A stretch of DNA of 64,000 nt from Vitellaria paradoxa (lineage: Eukaryota; Streptophyta; Magnoliopsida; Ericales; Sapotaceae), in contig CM034233.1 in the NCBI GenBank assembly GCA_019916065.1, positions 37,674,862-37,738,861 of the forward strand. The letters run 5' to 3'. The notes below the pieces were generated by a model. That model made no database searches. It worked only from the letters and a program-made list of their open reading frames with translations, and was not told the origin of the DNA. Shown one piece after another: positions 35,181 through 46,239 of this stretch. Numbering within the stretch: the stretch's first letter is position 1; each line of letters starts with the position of its first letter. The position numbers and the translations under genes are program-made.

Positions 35181-35640
35181 ATGAAAGAAAGAAAAAAGAA
35201 AGAAAAAAAGATGAGCATTACAGTTAAAGACTTGAGAGGATCTGAATGTCATGGCCTCACCTTGGATGTACTGGTCAACACAAACGCAAATCACACCGTT
35301 CGCTACTCAAGTGGTTCGGGAGAGGACCAACACGTTTCTCACGATGATGTTGCCTTGATTTCGGTTGTTAATCAGCCTTTATCTTCTAATTGATACAGAA
35401 TCGAAGTGGCGGAAAGAACAAAACTGTAGCCCTCACCAATTAACGCTGTTCTGGCGATCGCCTCCCGACAGTGATACTTCCCCAGCAATGGTTGATTAGA
35501 GATGAGAGTAAGATTGGACTCAGAAAGTGGGAGAGACCAGTGTGAAATTAGGGCTGGGATGGAAAGAGCAAAGGGGAAGAGTAGTTTTGTGCCTTTTGTC
35601 AATAAACGTTGCAAACTGAGAAGTGTATTTTGCATACACT
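35181..35640. other. Unrecognised gene-like segment in CACTA (possible second capture)
   Basis: More balanced composition than its surroundings. Plus-strand reading 35181-35393 (70 codons) is low-complexity Lys-rich, then VKDLRGSECHGLTLDVLVNT and HVSHDDVALISVV. On the minus strand 35635-35372 (87 codons) reads NQPLLGKYHCREAIARTALI. I recognise neither. Position, composition and the adjacent captured exon suggest a second host fragment, in either orientation, but this is inference. Confidence 0.35.
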
Positions 35641-36289
35641 TGTTTAAAAAAATAAAAATAAAAAACTGAAAAGAAATAAGCCCTAAACGTTCTTTTCTTT
35701 CCTTTTCTTTTTATTCTTTTCTTTTTATTTTATTTTTATTTTTTTAAATTGAACATAAAAATTTATTTGGTAAATTTATTTTTAATTTTCAGTTTTTGAA
35801 AAAAAATAATTTTTTATTAAAATAAAATATAAATAAGTAAATTATTTATGAAAAATAATTTTAGTTTAATAAAATATTTGAATAAAATAATTTATTTTAA
35901 TATGATGTAACAAAAATAGATAAAGCATAAGAATTAACAAAATGTTTGCAACCGAAAAAAAAAAGTGAAAATATTTTTTTTATATTTTTCTATTTAAGTT
36001 ATTTTTTTTAGAAATAAAAAATTGTAAATATATTTAACAATTTCTGCTACGATTTATAAAATTTTGAAAATATAAACAAAAAAAAAAATAAAAACGTTAT
36101 CAAACGGGGCTTATATAAGTAATTTCTTAGTTTGAGTTATTTTTATAAAAGTAGTAGAAAATATATTCTAATAATTTTAATTTAAGTTAATTTTGCAAAA
36201 CATCAATAATTAAAAATAAAAAATTATATTAAAATTGACAAAAATTTTAAAATAAAAAGATCAGTTCGATTAAGTAGATTTAATATTTA
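35641..36289. other. AT-rich CACTA interior
   Basis: Very AT-rich sequence with no gene or repeat that I can support. Confidence 0.5.
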
Positions 36290-36851
36290 ATATATATCGT
36301 GATAGCTTTCAGTGAGGAAATTATTTCCTCGCCTAAAGTAAAACCCCCCCAAAAATTGGAACGCGCCATATTTTAAATTTTTGGCAGCAGGCAAATATAG
36401 CTTTTCGCGAGGAAAAAATCTCCTCGCCTATAACCAACTTTTAGCGAGGAAATAATTTCCTTGCCTAAAGCTATGTCACATGTTTCTATGATCGTTTTTG
36501 TTTACTATAGGCGAGGAATCCTAGTTTCGTCACCAAAAGCAGCTTTTGGCGAGGAAAGAATCTCATCGCCTATAACCAACTTTTAGCGAGGAAATAATTT
36601 CCTCGCCTAAAGATATGTAACAATTTTCCCTCTCCCTCCAAATTCAATGGTGCAACATTTTATTTACTATAGGCGAGGAAGTTAATTTTTTGTCGCCAAA
36701 TATCTCTTTTAGCGAGGAAAGTGTTCCTCACCAAAAGTTTCAGAGTTTTTAGTGAGGAATTCAAATTTTCCTCGCTAAAAACATAGTATTAGCGAGAAAA
36801 ATTACTTCCTCGCGAAAACTTTCCTCGCCTATTGTCTGATTTCTTGTAGTG
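36290..36851. repeat. Right subterminal repeat region and terminus of CACTA
   Basis: About nine copies of TTAGCGAGGAAA-type motifs and their inverses (TTTCCTCGCCTA) between 36310 and 36830, followed by the terminus TTTCTTGTAGTG at 36840-36851. Mirrors the left end. Confidence 0.87.
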
Positions 36852-38415
36852 TGTAGTATTTGCTATTGACAAGTTTAGGTCTTATTTGGTAGGTTCCCAT
36901 GTCACAGTGTTCACAGACCATGCAGCCTTGAAATACCTTCTTTCCAAACAAGAGGCCAAATCCCACCTCATTAGGTAGATTTTGCTCCTACAAGAGTTTA
37001 ACTTAGAAATCAAGGATAAGAAGGGATTAGAAAATATGGTGGTCGATCATTTATCGAGGTTGCCATTTCATGTGTCTGACCATAGTGACCTACTAATAGA
37101 GAAGCATTTTCCGAATGAACATATTATGCATGTGAACTCCACATCTTAAGACTATTTCCCTTGGTATTTGGACATTGCCAACTTTTTGGTGGCTAGCTTT
37201 ATGCACTCAACTTTTTGGTGGCTAGCTTTATGCCCTCACATTGGACTAAGATTGATAGAAGGAAGTTTTTACGCAATGTGCATAATTTCTTTCAAGATGA
37301 ACCATACCTCTACAAGTATTACCCAAATCAAATTGTTAGATGTTGCATTCCCGAGATTAAGGTTCCTATTGTCATTGAGTTTTGTCATTCCCTAGCATGT
37401 GGAGGCTATTTCTCCTCAAAGAAAATAGCTCTTCAAAGTAGATTCTATTGGCCTTTATTATTTAGGGATGGCCATAACAAGATGCCTCGAAACCCTATAA
37501 TCATTTTGGAGATTTTTGACTGTTGGGGCATCGATTTCATGGGCCCATTCCCTAAGTCATTCAAATTTGAGTTCATACTTGTGGCTATAGACTATGTCTC
37601 CAAGTGGGTGGAAGCCACTGTGACTCGCACCAATGACCACTAGGTGGTAGTTAAGTTCTTAAAGGAGTTTATCTTCTCATGCTTTGGGATGCCTCAGGCC
37701 ATTAGTGATGGAGGCAAGCATTTTTGTAACAAGCCTATCAGTGTCTTGCTACAAAATTATGGTGTGACACACAAGGTGGGTACCTCATACCACCCACAAA
37801 ATAGTGGCCAAATAGAGTTGGTGAATAGGGAGATTAAAGGCATACTTGAGAAGGCTATCAACCCCACACGCAAGAATTGGTCTTTGCATCTCATTGATGC
37901 TTTGTGGGTGTACTGAACAGTATACAAGACTATTTTAGGAATGTCTACCTATCGTCTTATATTTGGCAAAGCTTGCCACCTACCCGTTGAGATAAAGCAT
38001 AGGGCCTACTGGGCAATTCAGTAGTTTAATGAAAGTTTGGAAGATGCTGGTGTTCTTCAGAAGCTGCAATTGGATGAACTTAAAGAGTTACATAATGATG
38101 CTTTCGGGAACACAAAGATTGCCAAGGCTAAAATGAAAGACTTGCATGATAAGCACATTTTTAGGAAGCCTTTTCATGTAGGCCAAAAGTTTTGATGTAT
38201 AATTATCGGTTATACCTCTTTCCGAGCAACTTCGGTCTAGATGGTCTGGTTCGTTCATCATCACCTCAATTTCAGAACATGGTGTATGCGAGGTTCACAA
38301 TCCATGTAATGACACCACTTTCAAGGTGAATGGCCATTGTCTCAAGCCATATTTGGATAACTTTGTGGCTGAGATTGTGACGTGGGAGCGCTTTGACCCT
38401 TCCCCCTTTGATTAA
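36852..38415 (+). pseudogene. RNase H - integrase remnant of Athila-B pol
   Basis: The RNase H end reads from 36852 (FTDHAALKYLLSKQEAK, then DHLSRL near 37057). A 29-bp tandem duplication (about 37180-37234) shifts the frame before integrase. Integrase is read at 37215-37640 and 37644-37916 in one frame separated by a stop. H58 of the zinc region is kept, the second His is Tyr (GGYF), and the segment with the two Cys is deleted between LLFRDG and NKMPRN. D107 (WGIDFMGP), the ISDGGKHF Asp (with one Ile codon lost before it) and QNSGQIELVNRE Glu remain. The C-terminal part runs with stops and a frameshift after GQKF (near 38195) to about 38415. Confidence 0.87.
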
Positions 38416-40924
38416 AGTACATGCAGAAACTCTTATATAATATTAGTGTAAGATTTTTTTGTTTCCTCCTTCTAGACTTAGTTTTAGGAGTAAGTTTATT
38501 CTAGAGTCCATCCTTGATGTGGTTCGACCACCACCACCTTAGGACCTACCACCGAAGGAGGACCAAAATCCTTCTACCAATGCATAGGCTCTTTGTCCTT
38601 TTTGTTGCCTTAGGGCAAACTTTTTGTTAGTTTAGGTCTAGATTCTGATCATGATATGTATTGTAGACCTAAAACTGCTTTTCTTTTATGATGTTATTAT
38701 TTTGGCTTCAGTTGATCGATCCAAATTGTATTGATTTTATGTACTCGGCCTTTTGGTTACTAATGGAATACAACATTAGTTTTTGTTTTCTCTTCTCTTC
38801 TGTATAATTATGTTTTTTTTCTCTTATTGTATTTCTTTTATTGCCATTCACTTTCTTCCTTTATTTTTCTTCTCCGTTCTTTTCTTTTATTCTACTTTGT
38901 AGGTTTTTGATTAGTTAATAAAGTAGCTTTGAGGTAATATTCACATTCTTCACATTCTTTTTCTATATTTTGAAGATTAAAACTTAGTATATTTTGTTGA
39001 TGCTATTGGAACACTGCAGAAACTAGGTTAGGGGATGTTTTTATTGCTTTAGGCTGTCTATTGTGGTGCATGCTTGACTTATATGTGATATATTGATTAA
39101 TCTTTATGCTCATCATCATCATGCTCACTTTGCACACTATGGACCCATATATGCATTATGATTCTCACATTAAGGACAATGTTTAGTTTAGGTTGGGGGA
39201 TAAAGGTCGCATGATGACCTTTTTTGCCAAAATTGCAAAATTTTAAAATTTTTTAGCTTCTTTTAGCTTAAACACATGAATTTAGCACATTTATACCTGC
39301 ATGTTGGCCCTTTTTAGTTTGGTTAATTGTGGAATTGAGTGAGAGATTGATGACTAAGTCTTGTTCAAGCTTTAATAGGAAACTTGGTTCAAGTTAAGTG
39401 TATCATGACCTTTTGCATTTTTAACTGTCATGGAGAAGAGCTTATGTGCTTAGGAGTAGATTTTGTTTAACATTGGTTAATTGAGCATTCCTTACTAGGT
39501 GGAGACTTATACCCCTTAATAAAGAGCTTTTGAGCTTATTATTCTTTTCTTAAGGGATTGCACATAATCATAGCTCTTTTATTCTTCACCTTGGTTTTCA
39601 ATGCACTAATTGCATCGCACACTTGATGAGTTTCACTTGGCAATTATGAGTTGTTGCAAGCTTTGAACATGATGTTAGGCCCTCTTTGATATTTTGGGCC
39701 TTCTTATCCAATGTTAATTATGAATTACCCTATGAACCAACTTGAAGCCTTTTGATAAAGTTTCTAAAATTTCTTTTCCCTTAATTTCCTCTTCATATAT
39801 TATCCCTTAAGCCCATTCACATACTTTAAGCCTCACCCTCACATGTCTTAGGTTGTGAAAGTGCCTCAATGTCAATGATGTGAACCTAGGTTGGGAATGG
39901 AAACTTTTGAAAGTGTATTGAGAAGAAATGTTGGGTGGAGAATTTAGCTGATGTATATTACAAAACTTCAAAAAAAAAAAAGAAAAAGAAAAAGAAAAAA
40001 GTTTCTCATTCCTTTTTGCTTATGTAATTGTGGGATTTGTGCATTGTATTGTAATTATTGAGAATGTCCCATAAGTGGTTTGTAAGTTTGTTGTGGTTCT
40101 TGTTGGGGTTTGGAAAGGAAATAGGTAGTTTAGGATTTGTGCGCACTTGAGCATCTTTGTCCCAAGACATATGCTTTGATTTCCATAACTTTAATTGTTT
40201 AACCATTACACCTGGACAAGTTACAATCAAAACAAAGACCTAGTAGATTTTAAGCAAGCAACTCTTATATTATGCATGTAGTGGTCTTGTGTAGGTTGTG
40301 TAGTGTAATCTCTTGCACAGGCATTGGAACATTGTTACGAGCTGTCTACTTTGAACTTCAATTCCGTTCACTTATTTGTGGGGTTGTGTGTAACTATGAC
40401 AGTATCTTATGCTAATAGGTATATGTGAACCCTTGATGAGTGAATTTCTTTCTATGAGTGATACCTCGTGAGTATTTGAAGTCAAAACCTGGTTCTGTTT
40501 ATGTTCTTGCGACCTTGTAGAATAAATGAAACAATTTTATACACATGTTCTTTCTACTTGATAGCCCATGTATTTATGCTTAGTACTTGCGAATTACACA
40601 AGATATTTGGATTTTGTAACTTGTTGGGCTTAAGTTTGATTCATTCTTGATGTTAATCACTTTTTGACATCTTGAGACCATGCTATAGATATTTGTGGGT
40701 TACATTACTACAAACCCTCATGAGACTTTGTTCGTCCACTAGGGAGGACTTAGGGGTTTAAAGGGCTTGCCTCATGCACTAAGCATGGCCGTGTGTCTCC
40801 TACAAAAATGAACCTCCTTTTTAGTTACAATTTGTGATTTTTCTTTTCAATTGAATAAAATGGAATTATGTCCTCCATTATTTATTCATAACCATTTCCA
40901 TTCCTAGGGACTAGCAATGTGTAA
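38416..40924 (+). other. Noncoding region between Athila-B pol and 3' LTR
   Basis: About 2.5 kb with no supported gene. From about 39120 on it matches the Athila-A region 7476-9300 in reverse, including ACATTAAGGACAATGT (about 39166) and an A/G-rich tract (about 39968-40010). The first part (38416-38930) has no counterpart to the env-position and acidic ORFs of Athila-A, although the donor-like site GAG|GTAATATTC near 38935 matches the AAG|GTAATTCTC of Athila-A. Confidence 0.7.
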
Positions 40925-40935
40925 GTTGAGGGGTG
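40925..40935 (+). other. Polypurine tract of Athila-B
   Basis: GTTGAGGGGTG directly before the LTR start TGATTACAC at 40936. Confidence 0.7.
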
Positions 40936-42914
40936 TGATTACACTTAAAAAACATAATTGTAAACCTTGATTTCCATGCTAATACCAATGATTTTGTTTT
41001 ATATATGCCTATTTTGGTTTGATTTTGTTTATTTATGTTAGTTTGTTAATTCATGCAGGTCTTATTAGAAAACACACAAAAATAGATTGTTGGAACGGGA
41101 TAGATGCAATTTTGATGTGGAAGAAGTTCTAGAAATTAAAAGTGGTCTTTAGCAAAGTTGTAGACATCTTAAGCATTTCAGAAAGTTAGTATAGGTTAAA
41201 ATTTGAGTAATTTGGCCCTTGAAACATTTCTTAAAAGTTAGGGCTGGAAAGTTAGACAAATCCTAATCACTGTAGGATTTGGGGCATATCTTGAGTTTCT
41301 AGGGTGCAATTAAGGTTATTTAATACCCCAAAATCTAGTACACATTCTAACCTACAACTTTCGTGAAGAACCTAAGTCCAACAGAGGTCTACTTCTACCT
41401 CGAAATTAGCTTGCAAAGTTGCACAATTCATAATTCTTTAGATAGTTTAGCGTGTTTTAGCCATAATTTTTTACTCAGAACTCCGATTGATGTGGTTCTT
41501 TTTGGGTTGAAAAGAAGACTCGAAGAGCTATAATGTGGTATTGGAGTCGAATACTATCCTTTGGCGTCCCAATGCCATCCTGAGGGAACAAACCAGTTGT
41601 TGACACTGCAATTTTGCCTTCTCATTTAATAGTTATAGCATTTAATGCTTTTAGTTGAATGGTGCTCTACTGATTAAGTTTTTTTAGTCATAGGATATGT
41701 CAAAGTGCTAGAATTCGACAAAAAGCAAACAATTAGCAAAATGGTAGTTCTACCATAGAGCTAAGGGACAATCATGATGAAGACCCTAACCAAGGCATAA
41801 GGCTACCAAACTGCACATGCATGTCCCATACATCAATTAGATGATCTCTACATCAACAGAGGAGTTAAAGTTTAGAGTCAAGGATCAATTCAGTCCAGAA
41901 GTTAGGAACGGCCTCTACCGACACGCCCAAAGGTTGATATCATTTGAAAGGGCCAAATCAAGCCAGCAACACACAAGAAGATACACAACAACCAAAGACA
42001 TGTCAAAACACATGGAACATAACTCAAAGCAGCCAAAAGGCACTTCTAGAGGTCATCCGGGCTCCGCTGACTCAAAATAGCTCCTATCGATAAGAATGAA
42101 GCTACTAGTGCCCTAAACATAATTTAAGCATCCAGACAAAGTCAAAATGCTTCAAATTACACACAAATGACAAGGTTTCATCCCTCAAGGTAATGGTATG
42201 GCTAGGTCTAGCCAAATCAAACTTTAGGAGGTCCCTTCGAAACCCTAACTTAATTTTTCTTTAGTATTTTATAGATTTTTAGAGGTGTCCCGGAGACCTG
42301 CCGATGGTGTTTTTACTTCCTTGTACCTAAAAATAGTGGGGGAATTCGTCTTGGTGGTGCCTCTAGGGGTTAAGTTAAAGGCTTGGCTGCCCCCTCTTTA
42401 TTTCAGTCCGTTTTTGCATAACATTTTGCAAATGAACGTAACTTGAACTCAAAAACCCTAGATTGAATCCAGTTTTGACCTAATTGGTCTAAATCGCACC
42501 AAAAAGTTCCTGGGAGGTCCCAGAAGCTCTCGGAAACTACACTAAAGACCTTAGAATTGCCTGAACCTTTGTGAGTGAGATCCAAACTTCACAAAACATA
42601 CTAGCCCCATCTTTCTTCTTGCCACCGAACACCTTGCCAAATAGGTGTTTGGCAAACTTTTTTGCTTTCCTTGTTTTACAAACTTGTTCGCCCTCTTTGT
42701 TTTAAAAAACTTCTTTACCCACTTTGCTTTTACAAACTTCTTTGCTCTCTTTGTTTTTACAAAGCTTTTTGCATAACTTATTTGGCAAAAAAGTTTGCAC
42801 AACAGATTTTTGCATTTTTGCATCCTTTGTTATCCAAACTTGTTTGCAAAGTTAGGTTTTGCAAAGCTGTTTGCTTTCCAAAGCTTTTCAAACTTTTTGT
42901 TCAACTAAAACTTC

Positions 42915-42922
42915 TATAAATA
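42915..42922 (+). promoter_or_regulatory. TATA box of the Ogre-1 5' LTR
   Basis: TATAAATA in CTTCTATAAATAGGGGG, conserved at the same place in the 3' LTR. A transcript start about 30 bases downstream would be usual. Confidence 0.7.
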
Positions 42923-43259
42923 GGGGGCCTTCCTTCTCATTCTCTATCCCATTCAGCCTCCCTCTCTTCCTCTCCCTTGTAGCCGGTCACTCCAAGGTGT
43001 TCTCAAGGTTTTTGAAGAAGTTTCTAGCTTTTTCCCTCCAGAGTTTCAAGTTCGGCATAATGTTCTTTCCTTAGAAAATTTTACTTTACATTTCAATTCA
43101 ATTTGTTTACATAATTAGAATAAGATTGTTTTAATTGTGTAAGTATAATTCTTTCTTAATAAAAGGTATCTGGATCATAAGTCAAGCCTGGGTTATGTCC
43201 GATGTATGATATTGACTAGATATACTCAAGACTATTTTGTAAAATACAAATATCATGCA

Positions 43260-43620
43260 TATATCATGTCCAGATCATACTAACATTCCATACCATGCCG
43301 TTACATCATTTTGCCATGCCATACCATGTCATAATGTCATGTTTGTTATGATATACCATGCAATATCATCACATTACCATGCTAGGCCATGCTAGATGTT
43401 ATATTCACCATGCCATGTCATCCCTATCATGTTGTATCATATTATTGTCATCCTACACCATGCTCATATGTCATAATGCTATGCTATACCATGTTATACC
43501 ATGCCCTAATCATGCGATGCCATGTTATCATTCAACATCTTACATTGTAGTATAACATGCTAGGACATCATGTACCATGTTAGCATATGCTCTGACATAC
43601 TATGCACTACTTTAGATATA
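43260..43620. repeat. CATACCATGC-rich low-complexity array (5' LTR)
   Basis: Dense irregular repeats of CATACCATG, CATGCCATG and CATGTCAT for about 360 bp. The matching stretch of the 3' LTR (55110-55340) is about 130 bp shorter. Confidence 0.8.
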
Positions 43621-43884
43621 ACGGCACGTGCCTTGACATGCATCCGTAATTGCTATCCATGATAGAATATCAGTGTCATCATATTTGACATACCCACACT
43701 CGATCATGAAAATTGCATCACTCACATCACGTTAGGCTCCTAGGCCCTTCGCATAGACTTGATCATTATCCCTAGGAACTAAGCCCTCGATTTAAACTAA
43801 GTTTCTTTTCTAATAGATACTCACTCACTTGTGCTAAGCGCATCCTTGGAAGTTGAGCACCTCATCAGAGTGAAGGCCTTTCCT

Positions 43885-44490
43885 CCAATTAAGGCGCCAA
43901 GCACCAACTATCTCCTTTTCTAGAGCCAAGCTCCTTTCCTTCCATATTTAGGCACCAAGTGCCAATTATCTCTTTGTCTGGAGCCAAGCTCCTTTCCTGC
44001 CCTAATTAGACACCAAGTGCCAACTATCCCCTTGTCTGGAGCCAAGCTCCTTTCCTTCTATAGTTAGGTGCCAAGCGCCAACTAACCCCTTGTCTAAAGC
44101 CAAGCTCCTTTCCTTCCAAAGTTAGGCACTAAGCACCAACTAATCTCTTTGTTTAGAGCCAAGCTCCTTTTTGTTCTTAGCTAGGTGCCAAGCGCCAATC
44201 AACCCTTTGTCTAGAGCTAAGCTCATTTTCTTCCTTAGTTAGGTGCCAAGTGCCAATTATCCCCTTGTCTAGAGCCAAGCTCCTTTCTTTCCCATGTTAG
44301 GTGCCAAGTGTCAACTATCCCCTTATCTGGAGCGATGTACCAACCATTGTCTTGTCTAGAGCCAAGTTTCTTTCTTTCCTTAGTTAGACACCAAGCACCA
44401 ACTATCTCCTTGTTTGGAGCCTAGCTCATTTCCTTCTTTAATTAGGCACCAAGCGCCAACTATTTTTTTGTCTAAAGCTTAGCTCCTTTC
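43885..44490. repeat. Tandem array of about 57-bp units, 5' LTR
   Basis: About 10-11 degenerate units of the form TAGTTAGGYGCCAAGYGCC, AACTATCCCCTTGTCTGG, AGCCAAGCTCCTTTCCTTCC. Each has two quasi-palindromes, GGYRC-CAA-GYRCC and GGAGC-CAA-GCTCC. One unit near 44330 is shortened. Confidence 0.88.
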
Positions 44491-44759
44491 CATAAATCAC
44501 CTTATCATAGAGCTACGTAAACCTGGTCCCTTAACAGAGTACATAGGTAGCTCGAGAAAATGGCTTGAGTCCAATCATCCCAGCATCGAATGCTAACTTA
44601 GGGCTAAGCTTTAAACCTTTAAACCTTCACACCTCTATTCAAACCCTATGTAGAGCTACGTAGACCCGATATCTTAATGGGGTATGTAGGCAGCTTGAGT
44701 AGAAGGCTTGAGCCTGGTCACCATAGCCCAAGATGCTACCTTAGAACTAGAATCCTTTC

Positions 44760-45190
44760 CTTGGTTAAACGCAAGACATTAACCATATCTTCTCTAGAGC
44801 AAGGCTCCGTTTCCTAGTTACACGCTAAGCACTAATCATCCTTCTTGTTTGGAGCGAGGCTCCTTCCTCTAGTTAACCATTTCCTAGTTATGCACTGAGC
44901 GCTAACTGTCTTTTCCCCAGTGGAGCAAGGCTTTTTTTTTTTTTTGTTATATGCAAGGCGCTAATTGTTCTCTATCATCTGGAGCTAGGCTCCATTTCCT
45001 AGTTAAGCATGAAGTAGTAAAATGTCTTTTATCATCCAGAGCGAAGCTCTCTTCCCAAGTTATACGCAAGGCACTAACTTTCATTTCAGTCATAAAGTTA
45101 GGCTCTCATAGTGTAAAGATGATTACTTCTAATCCATACTTAGAGCTAGGCTCTTTCTTTTCCTCATCCATATCCAGAGCAAGGCTCCTT
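44760..45190. repeat. Second repeat group of the Ogre-1 5' LTR
   Basis: Degenerate units combining TTTCCTAGTTAYRCGC, AAGCRCTAACYRTC and GGAGCGAGGCTCC / GGAGCTAGGCTCC. It corresponds to about 56760-57130 in the 3' LTR. Confidence 0.7.
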
Positions 45191-46219
45191 CACACATAGT
45201 ATTTACTCTATCTACCGTCCTGTCATACAGTTATCTTGGTCAATGATCTGGCTTATTATGCCCGAGTTCAGTCAACTTGCTATCCAACACATTTTGATCA
45301 CACTTGCATCTACTCATACACATTAAGATATCACACCCGTACTAGGCACTGTTCCAGAGCTACGTTAACCTAATCTCTTAGAAGGGTACAAAGGCAGCTC
45401 AAGCACATAGCTTGAGTACGGTCTCTTCGATCTTCATAGACCATCTGTGTAAGGCATAACCCACACTTGGAGTGAGCCTCCCACACATATCTATCATCAT
45501 ATAAACACTTAGTTTGGACCTATGTTGCTCTGATCTCTTCATAGGGCATGTAGGCAACTTGACCACATGCCTTATGTTCGGTCGCATCAATTTTCATAGA
45601 CCATATTGTTCTCAACACACACATACACTCTTGCATAAGGAATACGTAAGTCCTCATACCTTAGTCTTTAACTTACATTTAGATTCAAACTAGTGTATAG
45701 AACCCCCCAGGATACACCACTACCACATAGGCAGACATTACACTACACTTGCACACACGAGCTAAGCTCGACACTTTGCATTTTATATATCATATATATT
45801 TAGGGTTACATGCATTGATCATCATAAATCAGAGAATTATATTATGGGATTACAACTGTAAAGAGTGGAAAATGACTCTAGATATTCCTAGGTATCTAAG
45901 CGTAATAGTCTCCGTGCGTAGCTGAACCCTTAAACCCACTCTCTCTAATTGCACAGACTAGTTGAGAGTCACTAAAAAGGGCTATTTATCACATCTTTTA
46001 AAAACATAAAACAATAAATTTCAAATCGTAATTAAAACTCGGGTTTCTCGACATACCCATTTTGAAAGTTCTAGGTGGTCCTACTCTCTGTAATCACATC
46101 CCTATTTCAAAACAAAAAACATATTTTTATCATTTGGGTGATCTCGAATGCACCATAGGGCAATAAAGACTCACAACCCATGCTCGTCAACCCCAGGGTG
46201 CAGATTTGGTCTCAACAAC

Positions 46220-46239
46220 TGGCGACTCTGCTAGGGACC
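46220..46239 (+). other. Primer-binding site of Ogre-1
   Basis: TGGCGACTCTGCTAGGGACC, two bases after the 5' LTR end. From memory this resembles the tRNA-Arg-type PBS of Ogre/Tat elements. Confidence 0.7.

Larger units (their letters stand above)
17981..36851 (-). mobile_element. CACTA (En/Spm, CMC) DNA transposon
   Basis: 18,871 bp including an 8.3-kb nested copia. The left end is CACTACAAGAAAATCAGG and the right end is the inverse of CACTACAAGAAATCAGAC, so the terminal repeats match over about 16-24 bp with small indels. The 3-bp TSD TGT is at 17978-17980 and 36852-36854, and removing the element restores an Athila RNase H reading. Subterminal repeats flank both ends. Two transposase pseudogenes are read on the minus strand: TNP2-like (24205-20635) and TNPA-like (20373-18866). 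Ends look intact, so it could have been moved in trans, but its own genes are dead. Confidence 0.95.
41598..46217 (+). repeat. 5' LTR of Ogre-1
   Basis: 4.62 kb. Contains a TATA box (42915-42922), a CATACCATG-rich stretch (43260-43620), an array of about 57-bp units (43885-44490), a further group of GGAGCGAGGCTCC-type repeats (44760-45190) and four copies of a GAGCTACGT...GTAGGCAGC block (44510-45560). Confidence 0.85.

Noticed and set aside
42551..42919. Lys-rich / Leu-rich ORFs on both strands in the Ogre-1 LTR (also 54430-54680)
   Set aside because: Simple TTTGC-type repeats create them; their position in the LTR and the presence of stops argue against coding.
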